NCBI RefSeq assembly: GCF_030247195.1
Contig: NC_080671.1
Span: 410,279,335-410,343,334 of the forward strand
DNA length: 64,000 nt
Reading direction: 5' to 3'
Source: Topomyia yanbarensis
Taxonomy: Eukaryota; Arthropoda; Insecta; Diptera; Culicidae
The notes beneath the pieces are model-generated. The model worked only from the letters and a program-made list of their open reading frames with translations. It did no database searches and was not told the DNA's origin. Below are positions 35,571 to 46,089 of the stretch, piece after piece. A program made the translations under genes and the position numbers. How positions within the stretch are numbered: position 1 is the stretch's first letter; each line of letters opens with the position of its first letter.

Positions 35571-35731
35571 CCCGATCAGAACGAAATAACAAGATTATGA
35601 CAGAACGCAATTTCTCTAACATATTGTGTTATAAATTAGGTCTCGTTATTACTTAAAATAACAGAAATTGATAACAAGTATCAATGCGAGATATAGTTTT
35701 GAAATATTTCTGTTATGTGTTTCTGATCAGG
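35571..35731. mobile_element. 161-bp GATCAGAA MITE, TA flanked
   Basis: The left end CCCGATCAGAACGAAATAAC and right end (reverse complement) CCTGATCAGAAACACATAAC are inverted repeats (17 of the first 21 bp). TA lies outside at 35569-35570 and 35732-35733. A truncated relative is at 10541-10576. No coding capacity. Confidence 0.75.
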
Positions 35732-35734
35732 TAT

Positions 35735-38400
35735 AATCAGGGTTCTCATATATAGTACGCACACATGTATATCAGCGCTGAATGCCTGAGAGGGTAAAAC
35801 TCGATAAAGGCGACTTTCGTAAGTCTAACCTCTCTCCATTTTCATCTTCAGCAGATGTTTTATATCACGATTGCTCAGTCTTATGCAAAAAGCGCGGGAG
35901 GTGATAGTAACCGCGTTTGGCAGGAGCACAACTTCTTGCTTCTGCGACTCACTCATCTCTACAGATCACCACGGCCACGGTTTAAATAACAATTTTTATT
36001 GTTCTCCAGACAAGACACACAGTATAAAAGTAGCTGTCTTTGTCGTTCGCTTAGAACAGGTTCGGACAAAATCAGAAGCACAATGAATACCGCGACCGTT
36101 GTCTTTAGTGGTTCGAAATAGCAATCTACTTCCAACTTTTTCTTATTGAATTTCTCAAATAAAACCAGATACAAATTGATAAAGAGGATCCGAAAACCAT
36201 GTTTTGTCTTAAATTTATTTTTAAAATATTCGGGGAGGGGCTTTAGCCCCCCAGCCATCCATCTGATTGCGTGCCTGTGAAAAAGTTATGGCTTGGGGCA
36301 GTTTTTAACAAAACGGAACGAACAATAGCCAGATAATGCTAGAAAATGGCATTCCAATAAAACGGTTTAGGCTAATCCCCTCAAAGTAACGGAAAATTTC
36401 ACCTACTTAATAGCCAACTTGAAATGGACTAACCGACAGCCAAAACCTACCAAGTCGAAGAAATGCAAATTTTTCAGTATATTTATGAAGCTGTGAAGCA
36501 TAAATCGCGAACTCTGAAAAAAGGAAGCAATTTTCTTGGCCATACTTCTTGTTGGTACTACAGCTCATACCGAACGTGAGCCTTGAACCGGAAGCCATGG
36601 CAGTAAACGAAGTCTAGCCTGTAGAGGTGAGGAGAAAAAATACCCTGGCACTGTCATCAAGCGGCTGCCTTCGTCATTATCATTATTATTATCACCACCA
36701 TCAACGGTCTCGTAACTACCGCAAGCAAAAGGCAACATTCCTTCCATTTTCCAGCTTGTCTACCGACGCCGCCGTCCACGCCGTCCACCGTCGCACGTAA
36801 CTGATGCTAACGGCAAAACTAGTGATTTCGGTAGCCTAGATAGCCTAGCTAAACGGTCCCAGAGAATATTCCCTGTCGTCAGCTAGCACCCTTAGCCCCC
36901 CTCCGTTCCAAACACACCCCACCGTTACGTCATAGCAAATTTTCGGGACGGGCACCCATCATCAATGTCATTAACATTCCTTGCGAGGCGCAGCTCAGCC
37001 TACTCGAGGGTCCTTGTTGGTGAAGTTGTTTCCGTGTTCCCTTGGGATAAAGGACAGCCCTGAGAAAGGTGTGAGCCTCACACGGACGGCCTGTCGCTAA
37101 ATGGGGGGGCAAAAGTGTGAACGTGTAACTAGGAATTAATGGGCAACTTATCAACATTGCCATATCGCTAGGTTGGACCGGAGCGGAAGCGGAAATTGGA
37201 CCAAGAATGGAATGCATTATTATTAGTGTTTGTCCCCTGAAGGGAACGCTATCACTTCATCAGGGATTTAGTGGCGTTTGCTGGCGGGTAAATGGATGAC
37301 AGAAGAGAATGTGAAAGAGGAACCCGGTTTGATTCATTTCCATTGTTGACCTCTTTTGGGGTTAATTTCGTTATGGTTCAAGCATGTGGTGCGTGGAATT
37401 TCAGTGCACTGGGAGTAAATTGCATGTGTTTTTAGTTTGCAACTTTGTATTGTTGATTTGGTTGAAAAACCGTAAAAAATCGTTTGTTTCGATCAGTTGA
37501 CCAAGGAAATTATTTGCGGATTACCCGGTATAATTGAAACGTGATCAAGCGACCATTTTAGAAATATTTTTCCATATAAAAATTTAATCAACATTTCAGC
37601 ATTTTCCTAAAACAACCTAGTCTAGTTCCCCAGTCCGGTAGCCGAGCGATGATGAATGCAATTAATTTTTATTGTTTCATTGTCGGATTACCACTCTCCT
37701 AACCAAGCTATTCAAGAGCAAAACCAACGGACGGTCGAATGAATGAGCACAACACAATTTCTATCATTTCGTGCGGCCCACTCAACAACTCAAACAAAAC
37801 CGCACACATTCTTCTGCAGTTGCAAAGCGGACGGCAACCTCCATCGATAATAGCCGGGGAGCATGAGTATGTTGTTCGATTGGCACGTTCGGATGCTGGC
37901 TGTTAACCAAATCGATTCCAGTCCAGTGGGAGGGGCTCATAAATGAAATTGATTTTTTTTCGTTCTGTGGTGAGCACCATAAGCGAAAAACGAGTGCACG
38001 TGACCATGGACACACACACGTGTGTCCTTCGCTTTTGATGCCCTGTGATGGGGGGACCGCTCAAAATAAGCGATTGTATTTGGACAAGTTTGTTGATCAT
38101 CTCTAAATGGGGAGAAAATTGAATCCGTTGGCAAAAAAGGGGCTGTGTAATTTGATGAAAATCCAAACGAGGCCAGCTTTTTTCGGGACGGACACGCCCG
38201 CACAGAAGGGGGTCCCCCTCGCAATCTTACCGGCTCAGACAAACTGGAAATGAAAAGGTAATAAATGCTGATGTGATAAACAGTACGAAATTGGATTGCC
38301 TACTGCAAGAGTAGATCTAAGCAAGAAGATAACTGTTTGCACTTGATGGTTGACGTAGCTGGGCTTTTGCTGTGAGCAAACGATCTAATTCATGGAAATA
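35735..38400. other. Mostly single-copy DNA, no gene called
   Basis: Apart from a transposon-like block (GGGGAGGGGCTTTAGCCCCC at 36232-36251) this region lacks repeats. At 36570-37300 and 37640-38240 it resembles host intronic sequence, with ATTATCATTATTATCACC and GCCGCCGTCCACGCCG motifs. The small minus-strand frames overlap each other and show no domain. Confidence 0.35.
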
Positions 38401-38559
38401 AATTGTGAGTTTAGGCAGTAAAGGTGTGTTGAACATATTCCTAAGTTTGCTAAATGTCTTCGGCTTGACCGTACAGATAGACGTTAAGTCAAAAAATATT
38501 ACCAGAATTAAGAACTTCTGTACTCACGGGAAATCATCAGTAACCATGTGCTTCTTTTT

Positions 38560-38870
38560 GGACTTAACGTTTGCTCCAGTTCCATCTAGCTTTTGTTTCA
38601 GCTCTGGTTGTAGCGCTATCTCGATTTTCGTCCTTTGCTCTTACTCTAGCGCTTGCTTTGAATGGAGCTCTTGCTCCAGCGCTATCTCTAGCTTTCTAAC
38701 TTTTTCGTTTTCGTTCATATTTTTGATTTATTACCAGCTTTTGTTTAAGTTATAGCTCTAGCTAAATATTAAACTCCACTCTAGTCCTAGTTCTAGCTCA
38801 AGAACCAGTACTTGCTCTTGATCCACCTCTAGCTCTAGTTGTCGCACTGGTTCTAGCAGGAATTTGGTGA
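38560..38870. repeat. Degenerate GCTCTAGCT-type microsatellite
   Basis: Words such as TAGCTCTAG, GCTCCAG, TCTAGCTC and AGTTCTAGC recur throughout about 300 bp, an old expansion of a TAGCTC-like hexamer. Confidence 0.75.
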
Positions 38871-39119
38871 GTTATATTAACATAAAAAATTTAACCAACC
38901 AAACTTTAGAAAATTCAGCTCCCATATTGCATGAATTCTAAATGATCCCATCGCAAACGCACTAAACGACTCGGGGAAGTGAACGCCACAGTTTCGAGAG
39001 AGCCTGATATTTAAGGTCAGAGATATTTTTAATATCGTTGAAAAGTACAAACAAACAATAATTCGAAATTGGTCAGGATTTTTTTGGTCTGGCAAGCAAT
39101 CTGCAGTTGCGGCAAACTA

Positions 39120-39995
39120 GGTCAGATTTATGGCTATCTTGATCATTGTTAGCGTAATCTCGTCAATGCCGGGCGTATCGTAGAGTTCCATCTTTGTCGG
39201 GCTGCGTTCAGGGAACTAATGGCCTCTTCCACTACGTATAGCCACTTCATAACCAGTTTGCAACAAGAAATGAATTGAATTTTTGTTGCAAACTGGTTAT
39301 GAAGTATTTGCGGCAACCAAATTTGCTACTCGGGACCTCTCTTTTTACCTGCGACCATGTACTTTGTCTTGGCTAAGTTAATGACTAAGCCTATCCTCGC
39401 TGTCTTCCTCTTAAAAAGCCTCTTCCATTGCTCTACGATCGACTCCATTTACATCAATGTCGTCCACAAAATAAAGAAGCATGTGCTACCTTGTGATGAT
39501 AGTTCCGTTCCTTTGTACTTCCAGTTCTCCTGATAGCTCCATCAAGAGCAATATTGAACGGCAACTTTGAAAGTGCATCGCCTTCCTTCAGTCCATCTAA
39601 GGTCACTAATGAGGTTGAGATCTCATCTGCAATCCAAATACTTGATTTTGAACCGTCGTTGATCGGAGCTCACGAAAACCAGCCTACTATTCGCCGACGA
39701 AGGACTCCTCAAGCGGGCTCAGTTTGCTAAACAGGATGCGCGACAGTATTTTGTACGCCAATTGTCGGAGAGATATCCCCCTGTAATTAGCGCTTTCAGT
39801 CTGTGCCCTTCCTTGTAGATGGGGCAAATGAGCAATCTCTTCCCACCACAAAGTAGGAGACTGTTCACGGTTGTTCGCGTCGGGTACACGATTTGTCTGA
39901 CCTTCAATCGCAGTGCAAATGCATTGTGTAAAACCTGGGGGAAAATGTAAGGACTGAAATGTGGGGACACTTGGGGTTTTTGATATCCCATGTGG
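39120..39995 (-). pseudogene. RTE-type reverse transcriptase relic
   Basis: Read on the minus strand from 39990 down in shifting frames, the text gives LLICPIYKEGHR, ANYRG(I)S and a YKILSRILF-like stretch, LSPLEESFVGE, then VTLDGLKEGDALSKLPFNIA (RT motif B region), a degraded FADD position (LFCGRH near 39490-39470) and LVINLAKTKYMVAGKK. The order and wording match the RT domain of RTE-like or related non-LTR elements, which copy their RNA at a nicked target. At least three frameshifts and stops occur, part of the palm including motif A is missing, and the catalytic aspartates are lost. It leads directly into copy B of the duplicated segment and ends near a perfect 23-bp hairpin. Confidence 0.7.
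39244..39305. repeat. Perfect 23-bp inverted repeat, 16-nt loop
   Basis: 39244-39266 (ACTTCATAACCAGTTTGCAA plus CAA) is the exact reverse complement of 39283-39305. The loop is GAAATGAATTGAATTT. It sits at the 3' edge of the RTE relic and looks like a local inverted duplication. Confidence 0.95.
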
Positions 39996-40955
39996 AAATT
40001 CCTGCTAGTTTCTAAGATTCCGGAGATCAGGAACCACTTACTTCGGATTTGTTACAGCACCCTTCAAGGGACACTCTCAGGCCTTTACGAGGAAGCTTAG
40101 GAAAGAAAACTGATGTTTCTCTTTCGAAAATTTATAGGCACATTAGAAGATGTTCTCAAGATCAAAGTTTGGAAGAGCAGATTCGGCGAACAGTTCGAAA
40201 TGAGGCTGATGGAAAATAAGTTGTTTTCATATACTCCTTGATTTTTCCTATACGCAATTGCTTGCGAACCAGAATTTTCACTGGCCGAAGCAAAGGGTTC
40301 TTGAAGGAGCGAACCCCATATTTCACAATTAAGGCACTTGTTAGAGACTACACCATCAATCTTTACTTTTCGGGCGGGTACATAGACAAGATCTTTGCCC
40401 TCATTCAAGTTTGTCATGAATATATACCAAATTCGTTACTGATAGTTTTTACATGTATCAGGCAACTTTGGGAAATTGGATTCTGAGATGATTATGACTT
40501 TTATTGGTATAGTTTACGATGAAAATACACTGAAAAAAAATTCAGTTTGGACAAGGAAAAGTTTTTTTTCAAATAACTTTTTTTCATTGAAAGTGCCCAA
40601 GTTGAATTTTTGACGGTAGGGTAGGGAATATAAATACCTATCCAGTTAGGTTCACTCACTCGGAGCCGATAGTTGTTCTCAACACAAGCTCCGCGTTTAA
40701 AAACCCAAACTTTCGCCCGGTCCACGCCACCCATATGGTTTCCGAAGCTCGGGCTCAGCCTCCCGGTTAGTATAGGGGAAGATGGGGTAAAACGCACCCC
40801 CTAAGGAAATATGATTATAACTAAGCTATAAAACATCAATTGGGAGAATTTAATTAATGATATCATTTAGCCAACATTTTCCAATGTAATCAAAATCATA
40901 ACGCTTTGCAAAATATTCAAAAACATGAAAATAATGTGTTTTAGTTTTAAGGGAT

Positions 40956-41030
40956 TTGCGTCAAGCCGGCGCTAATCTATTCCGACAATGTGTTAGTGTC
41001 GGTTTCTGATGAGGCGAAGCCGAAACGCAA
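40956..41030 (+). ncRNA. Hammerhead ribozyme, copy 1
   Basis: Stem III: TTGCGT (40956-40961) pairs with ACGCAA (41025-41030), 6 bp. Cleavage triplet GTC, predicted cut between 40962 and 40963. Stem I: AAGCCGGCGCTAA (40963-40975) pairs with TTAGTGTCGGTTT (40993-41005), 13 continuous pairs of which three are G-U, closed by a 17-nt loop. Core strand CTGATGA at 41006-41012. Stem II: GGC/GCC with a GAA loop (41013-41021). Core GAA at 41022-41024. Stem III is the open helix, so this is a type III topology. All invariant catalytic-core bases are present. Confidence 0.88.
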
Positions 41031-41299
41031 CATAGTATGAAATAAGGATTTGTGCCCTCCTGTACAAAGACTGGTTTTTACCAACAAATTTTCACCCTAG
41101 TGAGAAATTTTGGTTTTTACCAAATTTTCCTCCTTAGGTTGAAATATAGCATAGTGCTTTCGCATAGGCCTGCTAAGCCAAGACAAGTTTCGGTTTCACT
41201 TGTGTCTCATCGGCATAAACAGAACTTCTGCTCGAACGGGACATCACGTTTGATCAGTCGTTTGATTGAAACACATAGTGTGTTTTAGTTTTAAGGGAT

Positions 41300-41374
41300 T
41301 TGTGTCAAGCCGGCGCTAATCTATTCCGACAATGTGTTAGTGTCGGTTTCTGATGAGGCGAAGCCGAAACGCAA
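41300..41374 (+). ncRNA. Hammerhead ribozyme, copy 2
   Basis: Identical to copy 1 except for one C-to-T change in stem III (TTGTGT at 41300-41305 opposite ACGCAA at 41369-41374). The change turns a C-G pair into a U-G wobble, so the fold is kept. Predicted cut between 41306 and 41307; CTGATGA at 41350-41356; GAA at 41366-41368. It lies exactly 344 nt downstream of copy 1. Confidence 0.88.
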
Positions 41375-42366
41375 CATAGTATGAAAATAATTCAATTCTT
41401 CGAAATCATTAAAAATCACCTTTTGAAAAATAAGCGGGGCAAAACGCACCTGTGTGGGGGCAAAATGCACCACAACAACGGGGTATAATGCTCGGCGAAC
41501 AAGCAAGTAGTTTTGTTTTCTGACGAGATTTCACAAAAGTGTGCCATTAAATAACCTTAGGTTATGCAATTGGTAGGTTTTCAGAACGATTTTTCTGTTT
41601 TCTATTACAAACCAGCAAAATCAGAAAAGAGGGCATTTTGCCCCCGATGGAGCAGAGATATAAATTTAGCAAAAAGTGAATTATTTAGTAGATTTTTCAT
41701 ATGTAGTACGACAAAATAATGAACAACGTTATAAATAGCACTGGAATGCTCTAATATAATAGTAAAACAGTATTTATAAGAGCGGAAAATCCTTGTTGCA
41801 TGAGCCACAATAATTATATGAGAAGAGCACGTTATTGTTTTTTGTTTATTTCTCGAGCTGCTTTGATGTACGGTTATCAAACTTTTATAGTGTATGTTTA
41901 TTATGGCGGACTTACGACTGGTGTTACCGTTTTTTAGAAATTTTCAGTTGTTTTCTATGTAAGCAAAGGGTGCATTTTGCCCCGGGGGTGCGTTTTACCC
42001 CATCTTTCCCTACCATCTGGTTTCCGTCCGGTCCGTTACGCGAGTGCGAAGTGCCGTGTAAGTGCGAAGGCTACTCGAATTTTAAGCCGAAAATTCAAAA
42101 TCGATTTTCCCACCGATACTAGGAGCACAGACTCCGAAGGAGTTGAGCGATAGCGCGTCTCCATCAAATCAAAAAGTGCAAATCGTGGTCAACCGTCCGC
42201 CTCCACCACGAGCATTTGTTTGAACAATTGCACGTGCGCGCGAATTCAAACCGAAATAGTGTAATCGGCTCCATAGGTGCCGGCGGTAGTGTAGTTCAGT
42301 GTAGAGGGTGCATTTTGAAAGAGCCAACTTTCGCCCACCGCCCACAACCCATAAACAACCCACCTA

Positions 42367-43239
42367 ATGGGGGAACCTCCCCCTCTTCCCACCCCGGGGA
42401 GCAGCGGCCCATCTTTGAGTCGGACTTTGCCAGGGTACTTAAACTCTGGCGATATAATTGACAAGCAGACTCTGCTACTGTGCGCAAAATCATTGGATGG
42501 TGATTTCGATGCCCGACTGAAGACTAACCCGTTCACGATTTTGAAATTGGTACAACGTGTCTTAGGATGCGATCCGACAAAGGTGGTTTCGGCCACAAAA
42601 GAAGGTAGAGGGACCCGCTATGTCTTAAGGACGACATCGAAAAAGGCATATAACGCTCTGATGAGTTTGAACGAGCTGATCGACGGGCAAAAAGTTGAGG
42701 TGGTTTCTCACCCCACTCTCAACATTACTCATGGTGTCGTTTACGATATCGATACTAAAGACATGAGCAACGAAGAACTTCTTGACGAGCTGAAAGGTCA
42801 AGGAGTTACAGCAGTGCGTAGGATCACCAAGCTGCACGAAGGAGTAGTGAGCAATACTCCTCTGGTGGTGATATCTTTTAGTGGCTCAACCCTCCCCGAC
42901 TACATTTACCTCGGATTAGTACGCACTAGCATCCGGCCCTACTACCCATCCCCCATGCTATGCTACCGCTGTGGCAAATTTGGGCATGGCACTAGGGTGT
43001 GCCCCAAGGAAACTTGCTTGAATTGCAGCCTGAACCACCCATCAGCCAAAGATAACCCATGTACCCAAGACTCGAAGTGTATAAACTGCAGCGGAGAGCA
43101 CTTAGCAAGAGCAAAAGAGTGCCCCAAATACATGGAAGAGGTAGCCATCATTAAAGCGAAAGTTTCCCTAAACCTTTCCTTCCCCGAAGCAAGAGCTCTA
43201 ATAACACAAAAGCGCAAAGGACCAAGTTACGCCGAATAA
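42367..43239 (+). pseudogene. I-element ORF1 (gag-like, CCHC zinc knuckles)
   Basis: The frame opens with ATG at 42367 and runs 290 codons to a TAA at 43237-43239. ORF1 proteins of I-clade elements bind element RNA and form the ribonucleoprotein that moves it. The middle region (about residues 60-190) is the usual gag-like domain, ending NTPLVVISFSGSTLPDYIYL. Three zinc knuckles follow at about 200-260: CYRCGKFGHGTRVC (C-x2-C-x4-H-x4-C), CLNCSLNHPSAKDNPC and CINCSGEHLARAKEC. The TAA is almost certainly a nonsense mutation (CAA to TAA would restore the phrase), because the same frame stays open for another 115 codons, and a frameshift follows near 43560. Proline-rich N-terminal residues (GEPPPLPTPGSSGPSL) suggest the true start could be further downstream or upstream. 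Confidence 0.85.
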
Positions 43240-43734
43240 ACCCAGGAAGGCACGGAATCGAAAAACAACGAGAAAGATTCCACTATCGCTAGACTGAAGG
43301 CGGAGCTCATTAGGCTAAAGGGCGAAAAGAGCAATTCGCCAAAAGATGACCGGGACGATGAGATATTAAACCTAAAAAACCACCTAGCGGAGGCTGTTCG
43401 CCAGCTTAGAATTGCCAAGCAACAACTCACCGAGGAAACGAAGGAAACTAGCAGAGCTAACACTTCACCGAAAGTAGAGCAGGGAAACGTCAACAAACTA
43501 AACCCAACCACCACGATATCGACCGAATGTAACGTAGTAGCCGCGAAACAACAGCGAGACCCCCGACTTCGTGACGAACGATAGCAGCAAAGAAATCGTA
43601 GCCGAGCAGGCGATGGGGATAAAGCCCTATCGGAAACAAAACAGAGCCAGCACCACCGAAACAACAACAGACACCAAAACGACGCAAAGCTCCTTGCCCC
43701 AAGTGTCTTTCGTAAGGTCCGACTAGCCTTACAA
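43240..43734 (+). pseudogene. ORF1 C-terminal extension after the nonsense codon
   Basis: In frame with ORF1 beyond its TAA, the text encodes a charged, probably coiled-coil stretch: STIARLKAELIRLKGEK, DDEILNLKNHLAEAVRQLRI and AKQQLTEETKETSRA, with leucines at heptad-like spacing. It stops at 43582-43584. A one-base shift around 43560 gives a better continuation (ETPDFVTNDSSKEIVAEQA, then GIKPYRKQNRA, ending SFVRSD) to a stop near 43725. ORF1 of the active ancestor was therefore about 450 residues, with a C-terminal coiled coil that could serve in multimerisation. This is inference. Confidence 0.6.
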
Positions 43735-43799
43735 CGATCATAGCAACTGGGGATGCCAATAAAAAACAACGAATTGAACAGCAACATAAAACAAAGCCC

Positions 43800-44740
43800 G
43801 CCTGTTTCGACCCTCACCGGGGAAGTTCCGGATACGTCCGACGAACCCCCGGCGGCTGTCGACACAGGACCATTGGAGCACCAACAGGGAAGTACCTTTA
43901 ACATCCCCATTAGCATTCGAGTTACGCATTCACTATCCATCTCAGGCCAACCAGACAGAAATCCAGAAAATCCACCAACACAGCAATCCCAAACGACGGG
44001 AACCACGACCGCCTCCAGCGCCCCGCATCTTGCCGGGCCCCAGAGTAGGCGATCTCCCCGCTTGATCTCAAAATGACACCAGTATCAGGAAAACTAAGCG
44101 AACAGCTCCACTGCAACGAGAACCGGTTCAGGTCTCCCGATACCGAGTACGACGAGACCTCAGCCCGGTTCCCGGTTGCTCTTGGCATCCGGTACGTTTT
44201 AGACCATTCAGGAATCCAGTAGTCACCAATCGTGAAGCCCACTTCCCCGTGCCGGCCCTGACCGGGAACGTTCCGCCTTGCAGCGATGCTCCCCCGGCGG
44301 CTGCTGGTGCGGGAGGCCCGGGCACATCCCAGGTAAGTTCATATCACCATTCCAACCGACAAGAACAATTCTGCGCCACAAACTCTTTTTCAAGGAATGA
44401 TCGAACTGCCGACGTTTGGCTGATCACACGCTTCAGAAAACGATACCAAAACCTACCCGCAACGCAACGCACAAAAACCACCGACACAACGCCTGCGGAC
44501 ACCTTGCTCTACCTCCCGTGGTCATTGGAAGGGACGTACGCCAAACCACCCATCAACAACTGCAACAAAAATTACCCCCTCAACACAAACAAAGCGCACG
44601 AAACCGATAGCTTCCTATAAAGGGAGAAAGCCTCTTCCCCTGCACTAGCCCTGTCTGCGGACGTACCGGCCCTCATCGACGAGCCTTCGGCGGCTGCTGA
44701 TGCAGGGGGCACGGATCACCACCGGGTAAGTCTAACAACA
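43800..44740 (+). repeat. Triplicated segment between ORF1 and ORF2
   Basis: A GC-rich motif occurs three times: near 43810 (CTCACCGGGGAAGTTCCGGA ... CCCCCGGCGGCTGTCGACAC), 44258 (CTGACCGGGAACGTTCCGCC ... CCCCCGGCGGCTGCTGGTGC) and 44650 (CTGTCTGCGGACGTACCGGC ... CTTCGGCGGCTGCTGATGC). The last two are followed by CAGGTAAGTTC and CGGGTAAGTCT. Translated, they read LTGEVPDTSDEPPAAVDTG, LTGNVPPCSDAPPAAAGAG and LSADVPALIDEPSAAADAG. Spacing is about 450 and 390 bp. The purpose is unknown; it could be repeated regulatory sequence or an amplified coding linker. Confidence 0.75.
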
Positions 44741-46089
44741 CCCTACTCCCACCAAGATCAGTCGTACGGCTCCGAATCATTTCCAGGTAGCCCACCGCGC
44801 AGTCTCAACAGCGTCTCGATGACCAACAGAACCGGCTCAGAATATTCCACGCTAGCCGTCCAGTGGAACATCAATGGCCTAAGGAACAACCTAGGGGACC
44901 TACAGAACATAATCGCCGGCACCGAACCACTTTGCCTCGCCATTCATGAAACCCACTTGTACACCGGCGAATACGAATGGGAGACGGCCAGAAGAGACAA
45001 CAACCACCAAACCATCGGATTGGGAATTAAGGTTACACTCCTGTCGGTGCACCTCCTCCTCAACACGGAACTAATAGCTGTCGCCAGGAGGATATCAACC
45101 CCTATCCGCTGCTCCATTGTATCCATCTACCTACCACAAGGGGTTACCAACATACGAAGCCAACTAACCAGCCTGATCAACCAGGTCCCCGCCCCATTCA
45201 TCGTCATGGGGGACCTCAACGCACACCATACGGCCTGGGGCTCGGACAAGTGCTGCCACCGAGGTAACGAGATCGTCAAACTCATCGAGGAAATCGACGC
45301 TGTGATACTAAACGACGGCAGTACCACGTTCATCCGTGGCAACGCCTCCTCCGCCCTCGACGTCACCTTCGCCTCCAGTTCCATCGCTGGGATATGCGGC
45401 TAGTCCACGTCCAACGATACCGCCGGGAGTGACCACTTCCTCATCGTGCTACGCATAAATCGCCTCCAACTTAAAACCACCCGACGAAGACGTTGGCTAT
45501 ACGAAAACGCCAACTGGGATGCCTACGACGCTGCCATACAGTCCCACATTGATCGAGACCGTACGTACTCACTGGTCGAACTCTGAGAAACTATCGTCAA
45601 CGCAGCAGAAGAAACCATCCCCCGAACAAGCGGGGTACCACCACACCGTGCCGTGCACTGGTGGAATCCGGAAGTGGCCGCTGCCGTCAAAGCTCGCCAG
45701 AAAGCTCTCCGCACCTTACAAAAAACACCGCCCAATCACCTCCTTCGGGATCAAAGAGCGGACAACTTTAGAACGCTCCGAAACGCTGCGAGGAAAACAA
45801 TCCAAGCGGTTAAAGAAACCAGCTGGAGGAACTTCGTGGACGGTATCCACATGGACTCCTCAACCACGGAGCTGTGGAGACGGGTCAACGCGCTCAATGG
45901 CAAACGTCGACAAAATGGCTACTCTTTAGTGGTCAACAACACCACCATTACTGATCCCGAGGAAATCGCGAACAAGATAGGCTGCCACTTCGAATCGTTA
46001 TCCGCCGACAAAGCCCTGCCAGCCGCATTCGCTCAGAAAAAAGTAGACTCGAAGCCTCCTCTACGACCTTCACGCCAGACTCCGCAGCC

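Larger units (their letters stand above)
40935..41380 (+). mobile_element. Retrozyme-like element with two hammerhead ribozymes
   Basis: Two direct repeats, 40935-41036 and 41279-41380, differ by a single base. They are offset by 344 bp and separated by 242 bp of unique sequence. Each holds a complete hammerhead ribozyme. The unit is flanked by an identical 10-bp ATGAAAATAA (40925-40934 and 41381-41390), a likely target duplication; a 9-bp version (ATGAAATAA) also follows the first repeat, so microhomology may have helped integration. Cleavage at both ribozymes would release a 344-nt RNA (40963-41306). No coding capacity. Known retrozymes in plants and animals have this layout and depend on other retroelements for reverse transcription. 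Confidence 0.82.
40775..42010. mobile_element. 1.24-kb TA-flanked inverted-repeat element
   Basis: The ends are GGGGAAGATGGGGTAAAACG, then CACCCCC on the left; the reverse complement of the right end is GGGAAAGATGGGGTAAAACG with the same continuation (27 bp, one mismatch). TA lies immediately outside both ends (40773-40774 and 42011-42012). Subterminal blocks GGGGCAAAACGCACC and GGTGCATTTTGCCCC repeat the end motif internally. No transposase frame. It interrupts the I-element leader, so it is younger than that insertion, and it hosts the ribozyme-bearing insertion. Confidence 0.8.
40643..42366 (+). other. I-element 5' leader, interrupted
   Basis: The leader is about 486 nt when the inserted DNA element (40775-42010) is left out. 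Clade members carry an internal pol II promoter at the 5' end starting with CAGT-like text. It reads into ORF1 through a purine/pyrimidine-mixed stretch with no long upstream ORF. Confidence 0.6.

Noticed and set aside
40935..41380. Classical LTR retrotransposon or TRIM reading of the direct repeats
   Set aside because: The repeats lack TG...CA ends, a primer binding site and a polypurine tract, while each holds a full hammerhead; the retrozyme reading explains more.
43227..44006. 259-codon minus-strand ORF
   Set aside because: It is antisense to ORF1's C-terminal part and the triplicated linker of the I element; composition (Cys/Ser/Phe-rich) is that of a shadow frame.
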